Positions 1 through 5,278 of a stretch of DNA of 6,149 nucleotides are shown here, piece by piece. Made by a program: the position numbers and the translations under genes. Below the pieces are notes generated by a model. The model made no database searches and was not told the origin of the DNA. It worked only from the letters and a program-made list of their open reading frames with translations. Positions within the stretch are counted from its first letter, which is position 1. The number at the start of each line of letters is the position of its first letter. This DNA comes from Clostridiales bacterium (GTDB lineage Bacteria > Bacillota > Clostridia > Christensenellales > Aristaeellaceae), in contig SFOF01000131.1 of the NCBI GenBank assembly GCA_004552515.1, forward strand, positions 1 through 6,149, read 5' to 3'.

Positions 1-13
1 TTCTGCGTATGCC

Positions 14-49
14 AAGAAGGCGTGAGCAGGCCTCCCACCACGCCTTCTT
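14..49 (-). terminator. Hairpin downstream of the frr unit, probable terminator
   Basis: A perfect 11-bp inverted repeat (AAGAAGGCGTG at 14-24 and CACGCCTTCTT at 39-49) encloses a 14-base loop. It begins 20 bp after the stop codon of the PASTA-like gene, where the end of the frr transcript is expected. The outer part of the stem is A-rich on one side and T-rich on the other, as in bidirectional terminators, but the T run after the GC core on the minus strand is only TTCTT, so termination efficiency is uncertain. It could equally serve a convergent gene lying left of the window. Confidence 0.55.
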
Positions 50-69
50 TGAATGTTTATGCTCGGATG

Positions 70-267
70 TCATGAGTGATCCTCGTCTTTTACTTGATCG
101 GGGAAGCGGGCGACGGTCAGCCGTCCGTCGGGATAAGCGCGCACCACGCGCGCCGTTCCCTCGGGCGCGTTTTTCGGCGCCGCCGTCCATTCGACGACCG
201 GCTCCACGCCCCTTTCCTTCAGGCGCGCCGCCGCTTCCTCCAGCGTCAGTCCCAGCAGAGAGGTCAT
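70..267 (-). CDS. Small stand-alone PASTA-like protein, coupled to frr
   Basis: This 65-residue protein has no signal peptide and no membrane segment. Residues 4-57 follow the pattern of one PASTA repeat: LLGLTLEEAAARLKERGVEP resembles the 'vvGltleeA...L...G' strand-helix start, APEGTARVV the central 'p.GtV' strand, and PDGRLTVARF the closing strands. The tail (DQVKDEDHS) is acidic. PASTA repeats usually occur in the extracellular parts of Ser/Thr kinases and penicillin-binding proteins, where they bind cell-wall fragments; a single cytoplasmic copy is unusual, so no function can be assigned. The start ATG overlaps the frr stop as ATGA (264-267). No Shine-Dalgarno sits at a useful distance, so translation probably depends on ribosomes finishing frr. 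The ORF is real by position and composition; the PASTA label rests on pattern matching by eye. Confidence 0.72.
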   Translation of the reverse strand: MTSLLGLTLEEAAARLKERGVEPVVEWTAAPKNAPEGTARVVRAYPDGRLTVARFPDQVKDEDHS

Positions 268-821
268 ACGGCCATGATCTCTTTTTCCTTCTCGGCGGAG
301 AGACGGTCGGCTTCCTTCACGGCGTTGTCGGTGGCCTTTTGCAGCTCCGTCTCGGCGGTCTTGGCCTCGTCCTCGGTGATGACGGAATCCTTCTTCATCT
401 TCTTGATCTGCTCGTTGGCGTCGCGGCGGATGGCGCGCAGGGCGACCTTGCCCTCCTCAACCTGCTTGCGAACCTGCTTGCACAGATCCTTGCGGCGCTC
501 CTCGGTCAGCTCCGGGAACACCAGGCGGATGACCTTGCCGTCGTTGGAGGGGTTGATGCCGACGTCGGATTTGAGGATGGCCTTTTCGATGACGGACACC
601 ATCTTCGCCTCCCAGGGCGCGATCACCAGCATACGCGGCTCGGGCACGGAGATATTGGCCACGGCGTTGATCGGCGAGGGCGTGCCGTAATAGTCCACCT
701 GAATTTTATCCAGCACCTGCGGGTTGGCCCGACCGGCGCGCAGCGTGGCCAGCTCACGGGTGGTGACGGCCAGCGTTTTTTCCATTTTTTCCTTGGCGGT
801 CTTAATAACGTCCTGATACAT
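264..821 (-). CDS. frr: Ribosome recycling factor
   Basis: Ribosome recycling factor works in the cytoplasm with EF-G to split the post-termination ribosome so that its subunits can be reused; it is essential in most bacteria. The 185-residue length is typical of the family. Characteristic blocks are clear: LRAGRANPQVLDKIQVDYYG (residues 27-46) at the hinge between the helical bundle and domain II, a domain II beta region to about residue 104, NPSNDGKVIRL (90-100), PELTEERRKDL (103-113) and IRRDA (131-135), which carries the conserved arginine at 132. The rest forms the long helices of the three-helix bundle. The start is fixed by the family N-terminus and by an AAGGAGG site 8 bases upstream. 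Unlike the common tsf-pyrH-frr-uppS order, the upstream neighbour is an acetyltransferase, and frr has its own promoter. Confidence 0.98.
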   Translation of the reverse strand: MYQDVIKTAKEKMEKTLAVTTRELATLRAGRANPQVLDKIQVDYYGTPSPINAVANISVPEPRMLVIAPWEAKMVSVIEKAILKSDVGINPSNDGKVIRLVFPELTEERRKDLCKQVRKQVEEGKVALRAIRRDANEQIKKMKKDSVITEDEAKTAETELQKATDNAVKEADRLSAEKEKEIMAV

Positions 822-829
822 ATGGTTCT

Positions 830-836
830 CCTCCTT
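830..836 (-). promoter_or_regulatory. Strong ribosome binding site of frr
   Basis: On the minus strand the sequence AAGGAGG lies 8 bases before the frr ATG, within a longer purine run (AAAAGGAGGAG at 828-838). It is a near-perfect match to the anti-Shine-Dalgarno sequence and confirms the start at 821. Confidence 0.93.
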
Positions 837-853
837 TTGATTTCAATATAGTC

Positions 854-882
854 ATTGTATCGGTTTTTCCGCGTTCTGTCAA
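854..882 (-). promoter_or_regulatory. Near-consensus housekeeping promoter for frr
   Basis: On the minus strand TTGACA (877-882) and TACAAT (854-859) are separated by exactly 17 bp, with five As inside the spacer. This is 6/6 at the -35 and 5/6 at the -10. Transcription should start near 847, giving a leader of about 26 bases that contains little more than the ribosome binding site. The TGA inside the -35 box is the stop codon of the upstream acetyltransferase gene (879-881), so the promoter overlaps the end of that gene. It makes frr and the PASTA-like gene an independent, probably constitutive and strong unit. Confidence 0.88.
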
Positions 883-1478
883 TCGAAATTTGTGCGCGAG
901 GCATACTCGCTTTTGAGGATCGAGCACAGCCCCACATCGACATATCGCCCCTTGTTGTACAATCTCTGGCGCAGCGTGCCCTCATAGGTCATGCCGCACT
1001 TCTTCATCACAGCGCCGCTGGCCGGATTGTCCAGCTCGTACTGCGCCTCGATGCGGTTGACGCGCAGCTTGTCGAACGTATAGGCGATCACCGCGCTCAG
1101 GGCCTCCGTCATAAGCCCCTGATTCCAGCACGCCCGCGCCAGCGAATAGCCCACCTCGACGGCGCTGTGCTCGCTCTGATACCACATATAGCCGATCGTG
1201 CCCACGACGCGGCCCTCCTCCTTGAGCACGATGCCCCAGCTGGCGGGGTCGCCCAGACGGTATCGCCGCTGCATGGCGCGGATATAGCTCTTACATTCGC
1301 CCACAGAGGTATACGCCTCCCAGAGCACATGGCGCGCCACCTCGGGATCGCGGCCATATTCGAATATGTCGCGCGCATCGGCCGTCTCCAGCCGCCGCAG
1401 ATACAGGCGCTTTGTCTCAATCGGCTCCATGGTGAAAACCAGATCGCTGAAAAACATAGGCTTTTCGTCTCCGCTCAT
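879..1478 (-). CDS. GNAT family N-acetyltransferase, RimJ/RimL type
   Basis: The protein is a cytoplasmic acetyl-CoA-dependent N-acetyltransferase of the Acetyltransf_3 (RimJ/RimL-like) group; the acceptor may be a protein N-terminus or a small amine and cannot be told from sequence. Visible hallmarks are the entry strand IETKRLYLRRLETADA (residues 20-35), strand VVGTIGYMWY (91-100), motif A with EVGYSLARACWNQGLMTEAL (108-127), whose Q-G-x-M-T-E part forms the pyrophosphate-binding loop for CoA, and motif B with N151, S154 and MKKCGMTYEG (158-167). The start is uncertain: 1478 has only a weak GGG upstream, Met8 (1457) has GGAG at 11 bases, and Met17 (1430) fits the family N-terminus but lacks a binding site. 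It follows the oxidoreductase gene by 23 bp and is probably cotranscribed with it. Its stop codon lies inside the frr promoter. Confidence 0.92.
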   Translation of the reverse strand: MSGDEKPMFFSDLVFTMEPIETKRLYLRRLETADARDIFEYGRDPEVARHVLWEAYTSVGECKSYIRAMQRRYRLGDPASWGIVLKEEGRVVGTIGYMWYQSEHSAVEVGYSLARACWNQGLMTEALSAVIAYTFDKLRVNRIEAQYELDNPASGAVMKKCGMTYEGTLRQRLYNKGRYVDVGLCSILKSEYASRTNFD

Positions 1479-1501
1479 TTCATTACCCGATCATTCGCCG
1501 C

Positions 1502-2542
1502 TCAGATTTCAACCTCGCGGCGCAGCCTGGCCGAGCGATAGATGCCGTCGAGCATCCGCTGCACGGTCACGCCGTCCTCCAGAGGCGAGATGGGCGTCTC
1601 GCCGGTGCGCAGGCAATGGATGAAATGATCGATCTCGTTGTCGAATATGCCGCTCTTGCCGACGGTGGGCTTATTGTCGGTCAGATAGCCCTCCTCGTTC
1701 TCGCCGTAGATGGTCAGCGGCTCGAGCGTCGCGCCGGCCTTCGTGCCGCAGATCTGGGTGTAGCCCTGATTGGGGGCGTTCAGCGCCCAGCTGACCTCAA
1801 AGAGCATCACCGCGCCGTTTTCAAAGTGGATCGCGCCCGCCGCGCTGTCCTCGGTGTCGAACGCGGTCACGTCGCTGTCCAGCGCCTCCCAGCGGCTCAC
1901 GCCCTTCGTTTTGAAATTGCCGATGGCCGAGGCGGTCATGGCGCTCACGCGCACGGGCTTCGGACGGCCCATCAGATACCATGTGCGGTCGATGCAGTGT
2001 ACGCCGATGTCGATGACCGGGCCGCCGCCTGATTTCGAGCTGTCGGTGAACCAGCCGATGGGCGTGCCGCGGCGGCGCACGTTGGCCGTCTTGGCATAGT
2101 AGATCTCGCCTAGCTTGCCCTTTTCAACCATCTGCGCCAGCAGCTGCGCTTCCTCGCCGTAGCGGGTGGGCACGGCCAGCATGAACGGCACGCCGGCCTT
2201 CTCGATGGCGTCCTTCATGATCAGCGCGTGCTCCAGCGTGTCGGCCATGGGCTTTTCGCACAGAATCGCCTTGCCGGCCTTCGCCGCGGCCAGCGCCACG
2301 TCGCAATGCGAGCGGTTCCACACGCAGATGTCGATATAGTCCACGTCCTCGTGCTCGAGCAGCTCCTCGACCGTGGTATAGGCGTGCGGCACGCCGAATT
2401 TCTGCGCCGCGTCCTGCGCACGCTCAAGGTTCCAGTCGGCCAGCGCCGCGACCTCAACGTCGTCCCGTTTGGCATAGGCCGGCAGATGTGCGCTCTGGGC
2501 GATGTTGCCCGCGCCGATAATGCCCACTCTGATCTTGTCCAT
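1502..2542 (-). CDS. Gfo/Idh/MocA family NAD(P)-dependent oxidoreductase
   Basis: This 346-residue protein has the usual family length and layout. An N-terminal Rossmann fold (about 1-122) opens with VGIIGAGNIAQ, giving the G10-x-G12-x-x-A15 dinucleotide-binding loop, and ends with the ILCEKPMA segment, whose K97 in the EKP motif is the conserved catalytic lysine. The C-terminal alpha/beta domain carries SGGGPVIDIGVHCID (171-185), where D178 and H182 occupy the usual catalytic positions. Family members oxidise or reduce hydroxyl groups of sugars, inositols and related polyols; the substrate here is not predictable. The start at 2542 is supported by AGGGAGG about 9 bases upstream and by the family N-terminus. 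It is the first gene of a unit with the acetyltransferase, behind its own promoter. The nearby GH2-type gene hints at carbohydrate metabolism, but that is only context. Confidence 0.95.
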   Translation of the reverse strand: MDKIRVGIIGAGNIAQSAHLPAYAKRDDVEVAALADWNLERAQDAAQKFGVPHAYTTVEELLEHEDVDYIDICVWNRSHCDVALAAAKAGKAILCEKPMADTLEHALIMKDAIEKAGVPFMLAVPTRYGEEAQLLAQMVEKGKLGEIYYAKTANVRRRGTPIGWFTDSSKSGGGPVIDIGVHCIDRTWYLMGRPKPVRVSAMTASAIGNFKTKGVSRWEALDSDVTAFDTEDSAAGAIHFENGAVMLFEVSWALNAPNQGYTQICGTKAGATLEPLTIYGENEEGYLTDNKPTVGKSGIFDNEIDHFIHCLRTGETPISPLEDGVTVQRMLDGIYRSARLRREVEI

Positions 2543-2551
2543 GATGTATAT

Positions 2552-2558
2552 CCTCCCT
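2552..2558 (-). promoter_or_regulatory. Ribosome binding site of the oxidoreductase gene
   Basis: AGGGAGG on the minus strand, 9 bases before the ATG at 2542. It decides the start codon. Confidence 0.88.
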
Positions 2559-2625
2559 CAACCGGCCGGCTTTCCGCCGCGCCGCAGTATTGCTTTTCCC
2601 GCCCGTTTCGGGGACTTGCCGCTCT

Positions 2626-2655
2626 ATTATACACTCCGTTTCCGGCTCCGCGCAA
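2626..2655 (-). promoter_or_regulatory. Probable promoter of the oxidoreductase-acetyltransferase unit
   Basis: A perfect TATAAT (2626-2631) stands in otherwise GC-rich DNA on the minus strand. The best -35 is TTGCGC (2650-2655) at 18 bp, matching the consensus only at TTG, so an activator or the strong -10 may carry the promoter. Transcription should start near 2619, leaving a leader of about 75 bases. No clear operator palindrome is seen around it. Confidence 0.62.
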
Positions 2656-2673
2656 CGCGCATCAGCCGTTTCA

Positions 2674-2697
2674 GAGCCGCCTTGGCGGCGGCTTTTT
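2674..2697 (+). terminator. Plus-directed terminator-like hairpin 1
   Basis: On the plus strand a perfect 7-bp GC-rich stem (AGCCGCC at 2674-2680, GGCGGCT about five bases later) is followed directly by a run of five Ts that includes the last stem base (2693-2697). This is the form of an intrinsic terminator for plus-strand RNA. Read on the minus strand there is no T run, so it should not stop the GH2 transcript. No plus-strand gene is seen upstream of it. Confidence 0.5.
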
Positions 2698-2755
2698 GTG
2701 CGGATAGCGCACCGCCGCGGCTTCTTCATATCGAACGCGCCGCCATTCCGGAACG

Positions 2756-2782
2756 GCGCTCGCCGCACAGGCGCGCTTTTTT
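2756..2782 (+). terminator. Plus-directed terminator-like hairpin 2
   Basis: The plus strand can fold GCGC (2756-2759) with GCGC (2773-2776) and GCC (2762-2764) with GGC (2770-2772), leaving a 2-base bulge and the loop GCACA, followed immediately by six Ts (2777-2782). The stem is short and bulged, but its position against the T run is right for an intrinsic terminator. It lies within repeat copy A. Confidence 0.4.
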
Positions 2783-2798
2783 CATGCGTCTGCCCGGC
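2760..2798. repeat. Imperfect direct repeat, copy A
   Basis: This 39-base unit matches copy B (2857-2896) at 34 of 40 aligned columns with one gap and five mismatches. Shared blocks are TCGCCGCACAG, CGCGC, a T run, GCGTC and GCCCGGC. The two copies have the same orientation and lie about 97 bp apart. A far weaker resemblance near 2707-2731 was not accepted as a third copy. Confidence 0.6.
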
Positions 2799-2847
2799 TC
2801 CCCGCAGCTTCACCGCACGGGTCGCGCCCTCAGCCGCCCTTGGGCAT

Positions 2848-2880
2848 GGCGCGTATTCGCCGCACAGCCGCGCCGTTTTT
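2848..2880 (+). terminator. Plus-directed terminator-like hairpin 3
   Basis: The plus strand has GGCGCG (2848-2853) and CGCGCC (2869-2874), a perfect 6-bp stem with a 15-base loop, followed by G and five Ts (2876-2880). The large loop makes it the weakest of the three. It overlaps repeat copy B. Confidence 0.35.
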
Positions 2881-2896
2881 CGCGCGTCCGCCCGGC
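2857..2896. repeat. Imperfect direct repeat, copy B
   Basis: This is the partner of copy A (2760-2798), about 85% identical over 40 columns. Both copies place a GC-rich block next to a T run and so overlap terminator-like hairpins. The origin could be a local duplication or an element scattered through the genome; one window cannot decide. Confidence 0.6.
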
Positions 2897-2949
2897 CCGC
2901 CGTCCTTACCTGTCTGTGCGAATTGCGCCGCGTTTTCCGCCGTCCCGCG

Positions 2950-4710
2950 TCAGCCCCGAAGCTCCGCGTTGATCCATTCGCCGTCCGCGTCGCCCGTCTC
3001 GCCGGGCAGCAGCGCGCAGCCCGCCGCATAGGCCGCAATTTTTCCAACATTGCGCACCGCGTGGCCGCCCGCGCGCTCGAGCGTCGCCCTGGGCAACGCC
3101 AAAAGCGCCGCCATAGGCTCGGCCTCGTCGTAAACGCAGAACACCTCGTCGCAGCGGCTGATCACGCTTCCCTGCGCGCTCTGCGCCTCGCAGCGCACGA
3201 TGTACGCCCCGGCTTGAGGCGGCAGATCGACCGTCAGCGTTCCCGCCCGGCGCACGCGTCCCGCCGCCGCGGTATACGCGCCCTCGGCAATCACATCGCC
3301 CTGCGCCGACAGCACGCGCGCCGTCACGGTCAGTATGCCGCCGTCCTCGCGGTCGCTCATCAGCCAGATCGGCAGGCGAATCTGTATGCCGCATTCCGAC
3401 ACGTCCCCCTCAGGCAGCTCGGCGCAGACCACCATATCGCGCCACGCCTCGCGCAGCGCCAGCCACGCCGGACGATGCGCGCCGCGTTCGGTCAGCGCGC
3501 CGCCGCACAGCGCTTCCCACGTCATGTTCCACTCGAACTGCGCGTCTCGATCCTCGCGCCGCTTTTCGAGCGCATGGCGCATGACCGCGCTCGCCTGCTC
3601 CCAGCGCAAAAGGCGCGTGAGCCGCTTTTCATCCTTCCAGACGTCCGCGCCGTATCGCGTCTCAATATCCTCCGGCAGCGCCGCGCCGCCCCGCAGCCGC
3701 ATGAGCGGGCCGTCCTTCAGGCCGCGGCCCTCCGCCTCCCGCGCCCAGCCCTCCGGCGATACGGGCGCATTCACGCGGAACGGCACGCCCTCCTGCGCGC
3801 GCGTCAGGCCGAAGCGGGAATCGCCCGCCTCGATTTCCGGCCAGAGCGCGCAGACCGACCGCGCCCCCAGCGCGCGAATATCCCGCGCCGCGTCGGCAGT
3901 CAGCGCGCCGCGCACGATCACACTGCGCTTTTGTGCATTTTCACAGCCGAAGAGCAGTTCAAAGCGCGCCGTCTCGCAGCCCAGCGCCACGCGCTCGACG
4001 CTCAATCGCACGTCATAGGCCGTTTCGTCATACTGCTCCGGATCGAACGGCACGGGGCTTTCAAACGTCAGCATGTGCGTCCTCTCCGTCCGCGCCGCCG
4101 CCAGCCGCTCGTGAAATTCCTTCTTCAGCACCAGCTCGCCGTCCAGCGACGCGGTATAGACGAAATTATACGTCCCCGGCGTATGAACGTCGATCGTGTG
4201 CGTGAACGCCGCTTCATGGCCCGAAACCGCCGCCATGGACTTTTCCAGCGTCAGTCCCGAGACGGCCTTCAGCCATACGCCGCCCGTCACGCCCAGCTTC
4301 GGCATGGGATTGTCGCCGGGCAGCGCGCGATACATCGGCTCAAAGCGCAGCTCCAGCGCGTTCATGCCCTCCTCGCAAATCAGTCCGCTCACCGGCAGCA
4401 TGAACTCGCCGCCCTTGAAGCGCCCGGCGATCTGGCCGTTGACCAGCGCCGTCCCGCGCCCGCAGAGATTGTCGAAAATCAGATAGACGCGCTCGTCGCC
4501 CTCCGCCGGCGTTTCAAACGCGCAGCGATACGTCCAGCGGCGATTGTACACCCACTCGCAGGCCGTCAGATTCATGCCGATCAGCGGATCAAGCACATAG
4601 CCCGCCTCCACCGCCGCCGACAGCGCGTCGGTCTGCCCGCCGATGGGGAACGCGTCCAGTATGCCGTCGCTCAGCGTCCAGCTCACGTCCAGCCGTCTCT
4701 TAAACGCCAT
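2950..4710 (-). CDS. GH2 beta-mannosidase-like protein with collapsed catalytic barrel
   Basis: The 586-residue protein has the frame of a GH2 beta-mannosidase-type enzyme but is some 200-250 residues short. Residues 5-125 form the sugar-binding jelly roll, with DPLIGMNLTACEWVYNRRWT (41-60) and the strands VYLIFDNL, ALVNGQIAG and MNALELRF. Residues 155-268 look like the Ig-like second domain. The TIM barrel, normally close to 300 residues, is represented by about 155 (269-425). GGAALPEDIETRYGADVW (341-358) resembles the region after the nucleophile, yet the preceding residues are MRLR and hold no glutamate; no NE acid/base pair is seen. WEQASAVMRHALEKRR (370-385) and HRPAWLALREAW (412-423) match the barrel's end, then Ig-like segments follow. 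No signal peptide is present, so it is cytoplasmic. Activity on glycosides is doubtful; carbohydrate binding or a different role is possible. The start overlaps the Nudix gene by 11 bp. Confidence 0.8.
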   Translation of the reverse strand: MAFKRRLDVSWTLSDGILDAFPIGGQTDALSAAVEAGYVLDPLIGMNLTACEWVYNRRWTYRCAFETPAEGDERVYLIFDNLCGRGTALVNGQIAGRFKGGEFMLPVSGLICEEGMNALELRFEPMYRALPGDNPMPKLGVTGGVWLKAVSGLTLEKSMAAVSGHEAAFTHTIDVHTPGTYNFVYTASLDGELVLKKEFHERLAAARTERTHMLTFESPVPFDPEQYDETAYDVRLSVERVALGCETARFELLFGCENAQKRSVIVRGALTADAARDIRALGARSVCALWPEIEAGDSRFGLTRAQEGVPFRVNAPVSPEGWAREAEGRGLKDGPLMRLRGGAALPEDIETRYGADVWKDEKRLTRLLRWEQASAVMRHALEKRREDRDAQFEWNMTWEALCGGALTERGAHRPAWLALREAWRDMVVCAELPEGDVSECGIQIRLPIWLMSDREDGGILTVTARVLSAQGDVIAEGAYTAAAGRVRRAGTLTVDLPPQAGAYIVRCEAQSAQGSVISRCDEVFCVYDEAEPMAALLALPRATLERAGGHAVRNVGKIAAYAAGCALLPGETGDADGEWINAELRG

Positions 4711-5278
4711 GGCCGTCCTCCTTCAGCAGCTCCTGCGCCATCAGCGCGCCGATGATGGTCTTGCTGTCGGCGATCTCGCCGCGCATGACGCGCTCTGTCA
4801 GCTCGCTCAGCGGCATTTTGACGATGTTGAGGAACTCATCCTCGTCCGGGTCGGTTTCGCCGCGGGTCAGCTCCTCGGCCAGATAGATCGAGATCACCTC
4901 GTCGCAGAAGCCCGGCGTGGTCACGATGTCGGTCAGATGCGTCCATTTGCCGGCGCTCAGGCCGGTCTCCTCGCGCAGCTCGCGTCTGGCCGCCTCGGCG
5001 CGATCCTCGCCCGGATGATCGAGCTTGCCCGCCGGAATCTCCAACAGCACGCGGCCTATGGGCGCGCGGAACTGCCGCACCAGCGTCACAAGCCCGTCCG
5101 CGTCCACCGGCACGATGGCGCTCGCGCCCGGATGGCGAATGGCCTCGCGCATGGCGGGCCGTCCGTCGGGCAGCGTCACGTCCAGCCGGTTCACCTTGAC
5201 CAGCTTGCCGCTGAACACGCGCTCCTCATGGTCGATTCTTTCAATAATATCGCTGTCGTCTCTCTCAAGCCGCGTCAT
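4700..5278 (-). CDS. nudF: Nudix hydrolase, ADP-ribose pyrophosphatase type
   Basis: The likely reaction is hydrolysis of ADP-ribose to AMP and ribose 5-phosphate in the cytoplasm, which removes a reactive breakdown product of NAD; other nucleotide sugars may also be cut. The 192 residues suit the NudF/ADPRase group: an N-terminal strand domain (HEERVFSGKLVKVNRLDVTL, 17-36) used for dimerisation, then the Nudix fold. The Nudix box runs from G84 to G106 with E91 and R99-E100-L-R-E103-E104-T-G, the metal-binding glutamates all present. The GFCDE segment (123-127) matches the SPGFSDE block of ADPRases. One extra residue separates G84 from E91 (GX6E instead of GX5E). The start at 5278 has GGAGGG 7 bases upstream and overlaps the membrane protein gene by 14 bp. 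The gene symbol reflects family similarity, not proven activity. Confidence 0.93.
   Translation of the reverse strand: MTRLERDDSDIIERIDHEERVFSGKLVKVNRLDVTLPDGRPAMREAIRHPGASAIVPVDADGLVTLVRQFRAPIGRVLLEIPAGKLDHPGEDRAEAARRELREETGLSAGKWTHLTDIVTTPGFCDEVISIYLAEELTRGETDPDEDEFLNIVKMPLSELTERVMRGEIADSKTIIGALMAQELLKEDGHGV
4717..4723 (-). promoter_or_regulatory. Ribosome binding site of the GH2-type gene, inside the Nudix gene
   Basis: AAGGAGG lies 6 bases before the ATG at 4710 and within the last codons of the Nudix gene, where it encodes part of LLKED. A full-strength site within the upstream gene plus an 11-bp overlap points to coupled translation, and it fixes the start of the GH2-type gene. Confidence 0.9.

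Larger units (their letters stand above)
2543..2949. other. Long intergenic region with promoter, hairpins and repeats
   Basis: This 407-bp stretch separates the GH2-type gene from the oxidoreductase gene. It contains the oxidoreductase promoter and ribosome binding site, three plus-directed hairpins followed by T runs, and an imperfect 40-bp direct repeat. No open frame here has a convincing protein-like composition: the minus frame crossing it is rich in Arg and Ala and runs into the oxidoreductase gene in the wrong frame. No obvious minus-strand terminator follows the GH2-type gene, so its transcript may read through. Confidence 0.7.

Noticed and set aside
9..851. Plus-strand open frame of 280 codons opposite frr
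   Set aside because: It is the antisense of frr and of the PASTA-like gene, both clearly real on the minus strand; its Leu/Gly-rich stretches are the mirror of the frr helices.
2625..2630. TATTAT on the plus strand as a divergent promoter -10
   Set aside because: It is just the complement overlap of the minus-strand TATAAT, and no acceptable -35 lies at 15 to 19 bp.
2707..2731. Possible third copy of the intergenic repeat
   Set aside because: Only short blocks agree (a CGCAC-like start and CTTCTTCAT against CTTTTTTCAT) and gaps are needed; similarity is not above what GC-rich sequence gives by chance.
2726..2785. A 19-codon minus-strand reading frame beginning MKKARLCGE, joined by ATGA to a second MKK frame
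   Set aside because: The ribosome binding site is poor and far away, the peptide is short and Arg-rich, and its start lies within the direct repeat. Chance is the simpler explanation.
2454..3050. Minus-strand open frame of 198 codons across the intergenic gap
   Set aside because: It overlaps the end of the GH2-type gene and the start of the oxidoreductase gene in a different frame, is rich in Arg and Ala and matches nothing known.
2950..4710. Frameshift or sequencing error splitting a full-length GH2 enzyme
   Set aside because: The frame is continuous, and the missing barrel segment is not found in another frame or in the flanking DNA, so a frameshift cannot explain the short length. An in-frame deletion remains possible.
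2590..4755. A plus-strand open frame of 721 codons lying opposite the GH2-type gene
   Set aside because: Its product is extremely rich in Arg, Ala, His and Pro, has no recognisable domain, and lacks a convincing start site. It is the usual mirror frame of a GC-rich gene.
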